The notes beneath the pieces were generated by a model. The model did no database searches. It was given only the letters and a program-made list of their open reading frames with translations, and was not told where the DNA came from. The translations under genes and the position numbers were made by a program. Of a stretch of DNA of 64,000 bases, positions 30,012 through 38,680 are shown in pieces. Source of the DNA: Salisaeta longa DSM 21114 (GTDB lineage Bacteria; Bacteroidota; Rhodothermia; Rhodothermales; Salinibacteraceae); contig NZ_ATTH01000001.1 in NCBI RefSeq assembly GCF_000419585.1, positions 2,192,005 to 2,256,004 of the forward strand, in the 5' to 3' direction. How positions within the stretch are numbered: the first letter of the stretch is position 1; each line of letters begins with the position of its first letter.

Positions 30012-30917
30012 GTGCGCATCTCTTTTTCCGGTCACGAGACATTTCCCCTTCGCTTCAATTGGCTTAAGAAGGCCGTTGACGCTTCAAGTGATGAACCGGG
30101 AATCTTCAATGACGACTGGGCTATCGCAGAGTTTGGGGTAGGGAAGAACATGGTTCGGGCAATCCGTCATTGGGGATTGGCGTGCGGGGTATTGCAGGAG
30201 GACCCTGACGTAACCGGCGGATACATACCGACAGATTTCGGGCAGGCACTCTTTGGTGTGAACGGATGGGACCCCTATTTGGAAGATGTAGGTACGACGT
30301 GGCTTTTGCATTGGAAGTTATGTGCTCAACCTGAGCCTTCTCCGCTGTGGCACTTTGTCTTTGGACGGTGGTCCGGCCGAGAGATAGAAATGAGTTCGGT
30401 GCGAAACCCATTCGCCGACTGGGCCGAGCGTGAAGGAATCAGTTTGCCTGCGAACTCTACGCTCAAGCGTGACCTCAATTGCCTTTTAGCAACCTACGTG
30501 ACTCGCCGGTCAACCCGTAGTGATTTAGAGGAGGCGCTCGGAAGTCCATTCACCGGGCTGAACCTTATTCACAAAACAGACGGCGTGCACCATTTCCGTC
30601 AGGGGCCACAACCGTCGTTGCCGACTGAAATCTTCGTCTATGCCGTGCTCAAATTTTGGAATGCCCGACGGGGAGAGGCGAAATCGATCTCTATACAAGA
30701 GATCTTGCAGGAAGGCGCAAGCCCCGGCCGGATTTTCAAGCTTGCTGAAAACCGGGCGTTCGACTTGCTACTGCAAGCCGATCAGTGGGAGAAGAAGCCC
30801 TTCACGTACAGGGATTCAGCCGGAAACCGTCAGCTCTTTCGGCAGGATGAATCGATATCGCCCGAAGACGTTCTCGAACGATACTACGCATCTGCACATC
30901 AACGCGTAATTGCATAA
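30012..30917 (+). CDS. sspB: SspB-like DUF4007 protein of a DNA phosphorothioation system
   Basis: The 301-residue protein starts at GTG 30012 and has the DUF4007 opening ISFSGHETFPLRFNWLKKAV, followed by NMVRAIRHWG, GGYIPTDFGQALFG and EDVGTTWLLHWKL. DUF4007 proteins occur in the SspBCD DNA sulfur-modification systems, where SspB nicks one strand before sulfur insertion. It is followed after 5 nt by sspC and then by sspD, the expected order. No sspA cysteine desulfurase is present in the window, so a housekeeping desulfurase may supply sulfur. Base composition is lower in GC than the core genes. Confidence 0.8.
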   Translation: MRISFSGHETFPLRFNWLKKAVDASSDEPGIFNDDWAIAEFGVGKNMVRAIRHWGLACGVLQEDPDVTGGYIPTDFGQALFGVNGWDPYLEDVGTTWLLHWKLCAQPEPSPLWHFVFGRWSGREIEMSSVRNPFADWAEREGISLPANSTLKRDLNCLLATYVTRRSTRSDLEEALGSPFTGLNLIHKTDGVHHFRQGPQPSLPTEIFVYAVLKFWNARRGEAKSISIQEILQEGASPGRIFKLAENRAFDLLLQADQWEKKPFTYRDSAGNRQLFRQDESISPEDVLERYYASAHQRVIA

Positions 30918-30922
30918 ACCTC

Positions 30923-33900
30923 ATGAATGATCTTTCGATAACGGTTCGGGGCCGTTTCAGACGTAGCGTAGACCTCGTCCGTGATTTCCATAGTGATGCT
31001 TCGCACATCACAGGGTACATTATCACGCCGACAGCCCAAAAGGTGCTTCAACACATGGGGGCGTCTTTGAAGGGCGACCACCCTGAGCGCGCCTGGACCC
31101 TCACGGGACCGTATGGCGGCGGAAAAAGCGCTTTTGCACTCTTTGCCTCACACATTGCCCGTGGGAATGAAGCGGCTCTTGATCACCTCCGCGAGGCGGA
31201 TGAGTCGCTTGCCGAGGATTTTGCCCCTCTGCAAGCGTCTCCGTTTTGTCCTGTTCTGGTAGGGGGCGCACGTAAGCCCTTAAATGTGGCACTGCTGGAG
31301 GGGCTAGCGGAAGGGCTCGACGCATTTGCGGAAGAGCGCGCTGTAGATGGGGAAGAGGTCCGCGAGGATCTAGAAAACATCGCCGGCGAAGCGCGCACGA
31401 TGGCCGGTGATACGAACGTGTCTGGCGAGATTACCACTGATCTGTTCGAAAAGGCCTCGGAGGCGGTCTATGCAAGCACGGGCGGCGGCCTCTTCGTGGT
31501 TGTTGATGAGCTGGGAAAGCTGCTTGAGTATGCAGCACTACATCCGGACCGAGGGGATATCTTTGTCCTGCAGCAACTCGCCGAGCGGGCGGCGCGGACG
31601 ACTGAAAGCGAGCAGGCACCACTCTTTCTGACGACGATCCTTCATCAAGCGTTCGAGCGATACGCAAGTCAGTTGGACCGCACACAGCGGGAAGAGTGGC
31701 AAAAGGTGCAGGGACGATTCGAAGATGTTGCGTATGTCGAGCCGGCCGACGCCACGCTTCAGTTGCTTGCGGAAGCTATTGAGAGAGAAGACGATTCTGT
31801 TGCTGATGATTATGGGCACCTAGCCTCGGCGGTGACGGAGGCCGCACAGCTTCCCACATGGGTCGACAGGAAAGAGATCGAGCAGCTGCTCCGTCAGGCG
31901 CTCCCGTTGCACCCGTTGGTAGCTCTCTTGGTAGGACCGCTTTTCCGTCGCCTGGCGCAGAATGAGCGTTCCCTGTTTGCGTTTTTGGCATCGGGAGAGC
32001 CTAATGGATTTCTGGACGTACTGCGTCGCGAATCCGAGCAGGCAGAGGGACAAGCGATGCCACTCTACCGCCTCGACCACCTGTATGATTACTTGATGAC
32101 TACGCTGGGGGCAACGCTCTTCAATCAGAGCACGAGTAAGCTCTGGGCAGAGACGGAAGCAGCACTCGGGAGCATGAAAGATCCAACTAAGCTCTCTCCG
32201 GTGCTATTGAAACAGATTGCCTTGCTCAACTTTGCTGGCGAGATGGCGGGCTTATCCGCCACGACCGATCTTCTCCACGCTTCTGTTGATGTTTCAGATG
32301 AACGCGTGGATGAGGAGCTCGATCGGCTTGTTCATGAGCGCGTCGTTGTCCGGCGCAAGTACAATGACACCTACGCAGTCTGGCAGGGGAGCGACATTGA
32401 CATTGAGGAGGAGATAGAACAAGCGCGTTCGCGTGTCTCACCCGATGTGCCGCTCGCTGATCTCCTACGTGACGTTATTCCGCCGGCACCAGTGGCTGCC
32501 AATCGTCACTCTTATGAAACCGGCACCACGCGCGTGTTTGAGGTCGTCTACGCGACGGGTGATGCGTGGCGGGCGGCACTCGACGATGCGTCGAGTAAGG
32601 CAGATGGGCACATCGTATACGTGCTTCCAGAACGAGACGATCAACGGGAGGCACTCGTTGACACGCTGAAGTTGGAAGCCGATGATCCAATGACGTTTTT
32701 CGCCGTCCCTGACGGTGCTGGCACGCTCCACGAAGCCGTCTATGAGCTCAAATGCTTGAACTGGATCCGCAAAAATATGGAAGAGTTGCGCGGTGACAAA
32801 GCGGCCCGGCACGAGCTACGCGAGCGCCAATCTGATCTTGAGCAGCGGGTCGATACCCTGCTGAATCGTCTTATCGTTGCCAATGAAGATGGACGCAATC
32901 CGTGCCAGTGGATCAACGACGGAGCGACCTTCCGGGTCAGGAGTCGGCGAGCGCTGCAAGACCGGCTCTCTACAGCTTGCGACGAGGTGTTCACTAAGAC
33001 ACCAGAGATTCGGAACGAACTGCTGAATCTGCGCGAGCCCTCCCCGAGTGCCGTGCGAGGGCAGAAAAAGCTGCTTGAAGCCATGGTGCTTGGGGATGAG
33101 AACGCGGGCCGCGATCCGTCCAAAGACCGGCTCGGGATTGACGGGACGCCGGCCGAGTATGGCCTGTACGCGTCCATTGTCCGAGCGACCGGCATGCATC
33201 GCGAAGGGGAGGAGGGCGCCTGGTATTTCACCCACCCTTACGAGGATAAGAAGCCGGGCTGTTACGCCGTCTGGAAACGTATCGAGCAGCACTTCGACGA
33301 GGCAAAAGGGAAGCCCGTTTCCATTGACACCTTTTTTGACCTGCTTATCCAGCGGCCCTATGGAGTGCGCCAGGGACTCGTTCCCGTTTTCCTGTTCGCC
33401 TATTTCAAAGCCAACGAAGACGAGATTGCCGTCTATGAGAATGGCACGTTCCTGAAGCAGATCGATTACGGAACGATCGAGCGCCTGCTGAAAAACCCCG
33501 CGAAGTTTGACATGCAGCAGGTGTCGATCGCGGGCGTGCGCCAAGAGGTGCTTCAACATCTCGCGCCTCTCGTCGGCCTACCCGAAGATCAGCGCAAACC
33601 GTTACCTATCGTGCTACGGCTCCTTCGCCAGGTGCACGGCCTCCCCCCATTCGTCCGGAAGACCTCGCAGATGTCTGAGGAAGCAATGGCCGTCCGTGAG
33701 GCGCTGCACCGCTCGACGGATCCCACGGCGCTGCTCTTCGAAGAGCTTCCAGAAGCACTGAATGTGGGCGTCGACTCGTTCCTTTCCGCAGACGATATCA
33801 GCGAGGAAGAAATACGGGTCTTCGTCCGTGAGCTTCAGAAGACGATTCGGGAGATCACAGGTGCATACGACCAGCTCATTCGTAGCATCCAGCGCCGCGT

Positions 33901-34477
33901 AGCGGCCGCATTTCAAGTGCGGGCGAACGACGTGGAGGAGCAGCGCCACGAAATTGCAGAACGGGCTCAGGCGCTCGAACCGCACGTGTCCGATTCGGAC
34001 CTGAAAGCCTTCGTGATTCGGGCGACTAACGAAATGATGGACACGCAGGCGTGGTACGAGTCGATTGCTTCATTGCTTGCCGACAAGCCGCCCGTCAAGT
34101 GGCTTGACGAGGACATCAACAGCTTCAAGTCAGAGGTCAAGCGAATTGCCCGAAAGTTTCGGAACCGCGAACCGCTCGTATTTGAGGGAGAGGCTGAGGA
34201 TACGGAGAGCAAGGAAGAGCGCGAGGCCATGCGTCTCCATCGCATTCGTCTCGGGATCACAATGCTTGGAGAGCCCGAGCAAGAAACCGTTGTTCAAGTT
34301 CACCCGGAAGACGAAGAAATCGTCGAAGACATTGCAAAACGGGTGTACGACCTGCTCGAATCAGATGAGGTCTCGAAAGATAAGGACAAACAGGTGAAAC
34401 TGGCTGCTCTTGGAAAGCTGATCCAGCGACTGAAAGACGAGCAGGAAACTTCGATGGACGCCGAATTCGACGCCTAA
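30923..34477 (+). CDS. sspC: SspC-like large ATPase of a DNA phosphorothioation system
   Basis: The 1184-residue protein has a Walker A motif near residue 61-69 (TGPYGGGKS) and a Walker B-like FVVVDELGKLLEYA near 190. The rest is long, charged and partly helical, with glutamate-rich stretches. In the ssp system SspC is the ATPase that works with SspB and SspD. The size, the position between DUF4007 and the PAPS-reductase-like gene, and the tight spacing (5 nt and 9 nt) support that assignment; the sequence alone only shows a large P-loop NTPase. Confidence 0.75.
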   Translation: MNDLSITVRGRFRRSVDLVRDFHSDASHITGYIITPTAQKVLQHMGASLKGDHPERAWTLTGPYGGGKSAFALFASHIARGNEAALDHLREADESLAEDFAPLQASPFCPVLVGGARKPLNVALLEGLAEGLDAFAEERAVDGEEVREDLENIAGEARTMAGDTNVSGEITTDLFEKASEAVYASTGGGLFVVVDELGKLLEYAALHPDRGDIFVLQQLAERAARTTESEQAPLFLTTILHQAFERYASQLDRTQREEWQKVQGRFEDVAYVEPADATLQLLAEAIEREDDSVADDYGHLASAVTEAAQLPTWVDRKEIEQLLRQALPLHPLVALLVGPLFRRLAQNERSLFAFLASGEPNGFLDVLRRESEQAEGQAMPLYRLDHLYDYLMTTLGATLFNQSTSKLWAETEAALGSMKDPTKLSPVLLKQIALLNFAGEMAGLSATTDLLHASVDVSDERVDEELDRLVHERVVVRRKYNDTYAVWQGSDIDIEEEIEQARSRVSPDVPLADLLRDVIPPAPVAANRHSYETGTTRVFEVVYATGDAWRAALDDASSKADGHIVYVLPERDDQREALVDTLKLEADDPMTFFAVPDGAGTLHEAVYELKCLNWIRKNMEELRGDKAARHELRERQSDLEQRVDTLLNRLIVANEDGRNPCQWINDGATFRVRSRRALQDRLSTACDEVFTKTPEIRNELLNLREPSPSAVRGQKKLLEAMVLGDENAGRDPSKDRLGIDGTPAEYGLYASIVRATGMHREGEEGAWYFTHPYEDKKPGCYAVWKRIEQHFDEAKGKPVSIDTFFDLLIQRPYGVRQGLVPVFLFAYFKANEDEIAVYENGTFLKQIDYGTIERLLKNPAKFDMQQVSIAGVRQEVLQHLAPLVGLPEDQRKPLPIVLRLLRQVHGLPPFVRKTSQMSEEAMAVREALHRSTDPTALLFEELPEALNVGVDSFLSADDISEEEIRVFVRELQKTIREITGAYDQLIRSIQRRVAAAFQVRANDVEEQRHEIAERAQALEPHVSDSDLKAFVIRATNEMMDTQAWYESIASLLADKPPVKWLDEDINSFKSEVKRIARKFRNREPLVFEGEAEDTESKEEREAMRLHRIRLGITMLGEPEQETVVQVHPEDEEIVEDIAKRVYDLLESDEVSKDKDKQVKLAALGKLIQRLKDEQETSMDAEFDA

Positions 34478-34486
34478 GACAAACCT

Positions 34487-35368
34487 ATGAATGACCAAGA
34501 GACGCGCCACATCATCGCACTCAGCGGCGGTAAGGATAGCTCCGCGCTCGCCATCTACATGCGAGAGCCGAATCGCTGGCAAAAGCACTTAGGGAAGACG
34601 GAGGCTGAGCCTCGTGAGCCCATCGAAAACGTCGAGTTTGTATTTTGCGACACGGGCACGGAGCTGGAGGAGACGTACGAGTACCTCGATCAGCTCGAAA
34701 CGAAACTTGGCAAGCCCATCATTCGCCTCCAGGCCGACTCGCCGCCCGACAAGACACCGTTCGATCACTATCTCGAGCTGTACGGCGGCTTCCTGCCGAG
34801 CGCAAACATGCGCTGGTGCACGCGCAACCTGAAGATTAAACCCTTCGAGAACTACATTGGCGATGATCCGGTGGTCAATTACGTGGGCATCCGGGCCGAC
34901 GAAGACCGCGAGGGCTACATCAGCACGAAAGACAACATCACCTCGGTCTTTCCTTTCCGAGAAGATGGCATCGACAAGCAAGACGTCTACCGCATCTTAG
35001 AAGATAGCGGCATGGGCCGGCCGGAATACTACGACTGGCGCTCCCGGAGCGGCTGCTACTTTTGCTTCTTTCAACGCCGGAGCGAGTGGGTGGGCCTGAA
35101 GGAGAACCATCCCGAGCTCTTCGAGAAAGCGAAGGAATACGAAAAGGTCGACGAGGACACCGGGGAAGAGTTCACGTGGTCGGACACCGAGTCCCTCGAC
35201 GAGCTCGAAAATCCAGAGCGGATCAAGGAAATCAAGGAGCGGACTGAAAAGCGGCGAGAACGGTTAAAGCAGGAAATGTCCAATCGATCCTTGATGAGTC
35301 TCTACTTCGAGGACGAGGTGCGGGATATGGAAGATGATGGTAAAGGATGTAATATTTGCCACCTCTAA
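34487..35368 (+). CDS. sspD: SspD-like phosphoadenosine phosphosulfate reductase family protein
   Basis: The 293-residue protein has the PP-loop SGGKDSSALAI near residues 12-20, followed by EFVFCDTGTELEETYEY, MRWCTRNLKIKPFENY, GIRADEDREGYIS and CYFCFFQRRSEWVGLKENH. This is the DndC/SspD type of PAPS-reductase fold with an ATP-pyrophosphatase loop. Cysteines at CYFC, WCT and the C-terminal GCNIC could bind a metal or Fe-S cluster. It is expected to activate and insert sulfur into the DNA backbone. Clearly distinct from cysH at 59 kb, which lacks this length and context. Confidence 0.85.
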   Translation: MNDQETRHIIALSGGKDSSALAIYMREPNRWQKHLGKTEAEPREPIENVEFVFCDTGTELEETYEYLDQLETKLGKPIIRLQADSPPDKTPFDHYLELYGGFLPSANMRWCTRNLKIKPFENYIGDDPVVNYVGIRADEDREGYISTKDNITSVFPFREDGIDKQDVYRILEDSGMGRPEYYDWRSRSGCYFCFFQRRSEWVGLKENHPELFEKAKEYEKVDEDTGEEFTWSDTESLDELENPERIKEIKERTEKRRERLKQEMSNRSLMSLYFEDEVRDMEDDGKGCNICHL

Positions 35369-35399
35369 GTCAATCGATTATCTAAGGTGATACCCGATC

Positions 35400-35621
35400 T
35401 CATACGATTTCACTAATTCGCATGGTCCTTCTTCTCACAAAACCAGTATTCCAGCTTTTATTGCCTCGCTTTATCACTAGAGCAAGATGTTTGTTGTATT
35501 TCGCCTCTTGCAACATGGAGACTGTTTCAGGCGCCAACTCAATGCCGTCTTCCTCGGCAGCTTGTCTAAGTTTCTCAATCTGCTCGACATCATCAAGTCC
35601 GAGGTGTTGATAATATAGGTT
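35400..35621 (-). pseudogene. 3' remnant of a minus-strand gene cut by the IS256 element
   Basis: On the minus strand 35400-35621 reads as about 73 uninterrupted codons (GLDDVEQIEKLRQAAEEDG, then IELAPETVSMLQEAKYNKHL and RGNKSWNTGFVRRRTMRISE) ending in TGA at 35400-35402. The coding character is good: charged, no stop, different from its plus-strand reading. It stops abruptly at the left end of the IS element and no continuation is found on the other side, so it is a truncated gene of unknown type. It would have been convergent with sspD. Confidence 0.5.
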
Positions 35622-36984
35622 GAGTCACTAGTTTTGTGTAGAAGTGCAGGCTGAGTAGAAAAAGCCATCGCGTTCTGTCAGGTTGGAGTTTAGACCAGTC
35701 AACAACAACCGCAGACATACTGACGATGGCTACCTTTGAGATTACCATAGACGACGAGAAGATCCAAGACCTTTTGCAAGGAGACCGCGGCATGGCGGCT
35801 TTGCTCGAACCCATTCTGAATCAGCTCCTACAGGCCGAGATGTCCGAGCATCTCCGGGCCGAGCCGGGCGAGCGGACGACCGATCGCCGTGGCTGGCGCA
35901 ATGGCTCCTACCGGCGGAGGCTCACCACGCGAGTGGGCACGCTGGAGCTGGAAGTGCCCCGTGACCGCGATGGTACCTTTCAGACGAGTCTCTTCGAGCG
36001 CTACCAGCGCAGTGAGAAGGCGCTGGTGTTGGCGCTGATGCAAATGGTCGTGCAAGGCGTCTCGACCCGCCGCGTCAAGAAGATCACCACCGAGCTGTGC
36101 GGGCGTGAGTTCAGCCGACAGACGGTATCTCGGCTGGCCGAGGGGCTTGACGAGCAGGTCGCCGCCTGGGCCAAGCGCCCACTGGGAGGTGGCACCTACC
36201 CGTTTTTGGTTCTCGACGCGATGCAGGTGAAGGTCAGGCAGCAGAGCGCGGTGCGCTCGACCACGGTACTCTTGGCCGTAGGCATTAGCGAAGCTGGCCA
36301 GCGGGAGATTCTGGGGCTGGACGTCGCCTTCGGAGAGACCGGCGAAGCGTGGCGCCGCTTCATAGGCCAGCTCAAGGCGCGTGGGCTCTCCGGTGTGGAG
36401 GTCGCCACCAGCGACGCGCACGAAGGCCTGCGCCAGGCGCTTGAGGCCGCCTTCCCAGGGCTCATATGGCAGAGATGCCAAGCCCACTTCCGGCGCAACG
36501 TCCTTGACCGGACGCCTGCTGGGCTCCGCGACCGGGTGCATGAGCTGCTCGATCGAATTCTGACGGCCCCTTCGCCGGAGCGCGCCCGCGAGGCGGTCGG
36601 CGAGGCCTGCGCGGAGCTGGAGGGGGCTGCTGACCGGGCCCTTGAAGTACTGGAAAGCGGCTGGGAGGAGGCGACTGCCGTCTTGGCCTTGCCGGCGAAG
36701 TATCGGCGCCGCTTGCGCACGACCAATATGCTGGAGCGCTTCATCGAGGAGATCCGCCGGCGAGAGAAAGTGGTTCGCATCTTCCCAAACGAAGAGGCGG
36801 CCCACCGCCTCATCGGCGCCCTTTGCGCCGAGCGGCATGAAGAGTGGTCGACAGGTCGGCGTTACCTGACGATGGATGCGTTCTTCGAGTGGAAGGCGTC
36901 CCTTGAACCTGACGGCGACTCGCTACCCGTTGCGGCATGAACCCATAACCTGGCAGAATGCCTTTTACACATAAAACGTGACTT
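35622..36984 (+). mobile_element. IS256-family insertion sequence
   Basis: The element is bounded by imperfect inverted repeats at 35622-35644 and 36962-36984 (17 of 23 positions match; shared core AGTCAC and TGTGTA). It encloses one intact transposase gene. The 8 bp flanking each end (TATAGGTT and GATCATGG) are different, so there is no target-site duplication, which suggests a rearrangement or deletion after insertion. The right end lies 4 nt before the helicase start codon. Confidence 0.8.
35726..36940 (+). CDS. IS256-family transposase
   Basis: The 404-residue enzyme has the mutator-type DDE layout: RRGWRNGSYRRRLTTRVG in the N-terminal domain, the first Asp in FLVLDAMQVKVR, the second in ATSDAHEGL, the CxxH-like QRCQAHFRRNVL, and the Glu in TTNMLERFIEEIRRR. 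The length is normal for the family and there is no frameshift, so the element is probably still active. Its codon use is GC-rich compared with the ssp genes on either side. Confidence 0.95.
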   Translation: MATFEITIDDEKIQDLLQGDRGMAALLEPILNQLLQAEMSEHLRAEPGERTTDRRGWRNGSYRRRLTTRVGTLELEVPRDRDGTFQTSLFERYQRSEKALVLALMQMVVQGVSTRRVKKITTELCGREFSRQTVSRLAEGLDEQVAAWAKRPLGGGTYPFLVLDAMQVKVRQQSAVRSTTVLLAVGISEAGQREILGLDVAFGETGEAWRRFIGQLKARGLSGVEVATSDAHEGLRQALEAAFPGLIWQRCQAHFRRNVLDRTPAGLRDRVHELLDRILTAPSPERAREAVGEACAELEGAADRALEVLESGWEEATAVLALPAKYRRRLRTTNMLERFIEEIRRREKVVRIFPNEEAAHRLIGALCAERHEEWSTGRRYLTMDAFFEWKASLEPDGDSLPVAA

Positions 36985-36988
36985 GATC

Positions 36989-38599
36989 ATGGTCCAATTC
37001 GACAGGCTTCTCGCACGAGCAGACGACGTAACACTCCAGACGCTCATCGGCCGGGAGTCGCTTCGTTTACTCCACGCCATCGACGAGAACCTCACGCTCC
37101 CCAGCCGGCTCCGACGGATTGTACTTGATCTCCACGGTCCAGCGGGACTGCTGACCGATACAAAGTCGCGCCGCCTTCTTTTCGACCTCCTGCGGCGCAG
37201 GGAGGCAGAACGCTTGGCCATCCTGCTTGGCGTAAACACGGGTGGTGATCTTTACCAATCTCTGAAAAAGGCTAGTATTTACAAAAACTCTGAGCGCGAA
37301 GAGCTGTTGTTCAACTTTTTCAATCTGGATCCGCCGGAACGCAAAGAGGTCAAGGTTGAACCCGCGTTAAAGAAGCACCTTCCAGCTTACGCCCTCTTTC
37401 CTCACCAAAGAACGGCAGCGCGCGGGATAAAGCGGTACTTAGACACCGAGCCCCGGCGTGTCGTGCTTCACATGCCGACAGGATCTGGAAAAACGCGGAC
37501 TGCCATGAACATCATTGCGGAGCATCTGCGGAAAACAGAGCCCGGCTTCGTCGTCTGGCTTGCCTACAGCGAAGAGCTCTGTGAACAGGCAGCTTCCGAG
37601 TTCGAACGGGCCTGGAATCATCTGGGAAATCGGAAGATCAACATTCACCGGTTCTGGGGTTCGCACGACCTTAACCTCGATACCCTCGGAGACGGATTCA
37701 TGGTTGCCGGTCTTGCGAAAATGTATAGCCTGGCAAAAAGACGCCTTTCACACATTGGGAAAATAGGCCAGCATTGCACCCTCGTCATCATCGACGAGGC
37801 CCATCAAGCCATTGCAGAGACGTACGGTCTTGTTCTCGAATCGCTTCTCGTGCATCACCGCAAACCTGGACTCCTGGGTCTTACAGCTACTCCGGGTCGC
37901 ACGTGGGCTGACATTGAGGAGGATGAAAAGCTGGCCGACTTCTTTGCTCGCAACAAAGTTATTTTGGAAATCGAAGGCTACGACAACCCGATTGACTACC
38001 TCGTTGACAATGGATATTTGGCGGATGCCCACTTTGAGTCACTCTTTGTAGAGCCGGGTCTGGATTTGTCTCCTGAGGATCGAAGAAAAATCAAGGAGCA
38101 GCTCGATCTTCCCAAAAACGTCCTCCGTCAGCTGGCTGAAGACCAAGAGCGAAACACGGCGATCCTCGCCCGCCTGGAAGAGATGCTGCAACGTCATCAG
38201 CGCATTCTCTTCTTTGGTACCACGGTGAACCATGCCGAGGTTATGGCCACGGTTCTACAGTCGCGCGGGTACCAGGCTGCTGCAGTTACAGGCGAAACCG
38301 AGAGCGAGAAGCGCAAGCGATACATCAGAAAGTTTAAGAAGCGGACAGATCAGCCGATGATTCTCTGTAACTACGGTGTGCTAACAACTGGATTCGACGC
38401 GCCCGAGACCAGTGCAGCTCTCATTGCGCGTCCAACCAAATCATTAGTATTATATAGCCAGATGGTAGGTCGAGCGATTCGCGGACCCAAAGCAGGCGGA
38501 AATGAAGAGGCGGAAATCGTCACCGTCGTGGATCACAATCTTCCCGGGTTCAGCAGCGTTGCCGAAGCTTTCATGAACTGGGAAGATGTCTGGGAATGA
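36989..38599 (+). CDS. DEAH-type superfamily 2 helicase of the defence cassette
   Basis: The 536-residue protein begins at ATG 36989 (MVQFDRLLARADD). It has helicase motif I HMPTGSGKTRTAM, motif II IIDEAHQA, motif III LTATPGRTW, and motif VI YSQMVGRAIRGP, so it is an SF2 ATPase of the type III restriction/UvrB-like group. N-terminal about 120 residues precede the helicase core. It starts 4 nt after the IS256 right end, so its original upstream sequence was replaced by the element. I infer it is the motor of the DNA-restricting arm. It is co-directional with the next three genes. Confidence 0.88.
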   Translation: MVQFDRLLARADDVTLQTLIGRESLRLLHAIDENLTLPSRLRRIVLDLHGPAGLLTDTKSRRLLFDLLRRREAERLAILLGVNTGGDLYQSLKKASIYKNSEREELLFNFFNLDPPERKEVKVEPALKKHLPAYALFPHQRTAARGIKRYLDTEPRRVVLHMPTGSGKTRTAMNIIAEHLRKTEPGFVVWLAYSEELCEQAASEFERAWNHLGNRKINIHRFWGSHDLNLDTLGDGFMVAGLAKMYSLAKRRLSHIGKIGQHCTLVIIDEAHQAIAETYGLVLESLLVHHRKPGLLGLTATPGRTWADIEEDEKLADFFARNKVILEIEGYDNPIDYLVDNGYLADAHFESLFVEPGLDLSPEDRRKIKEQLDLPKNVLRQLAEDQERNTAILARLEEMLQRHQRILFFGTTVNHAEVMATVLQSRGYQAAAVTGETESEKRKRYIRKFKKRTDQPMILCNYGVLTTGFDAPETSAALIARPTKSLVLYSQMVGRAIRGPKAGGNEEAEIVTVVDHNLPGFSSVAEAFMNWEDVWE

Positions 38600-38680
38600 C
38601 ACAAGTGGCACAATATTTGCAGTCTTCCAGGTAGAACTATACCTAACGTCGCATCTCTTCATACTCGATTGATTTTGACC

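Noticed and set aside
35614..36992. Target-site duplication around the IS256 element.
   Set aside because: The two flanking octamers are different and shifting the ends by one or two bases does not help.
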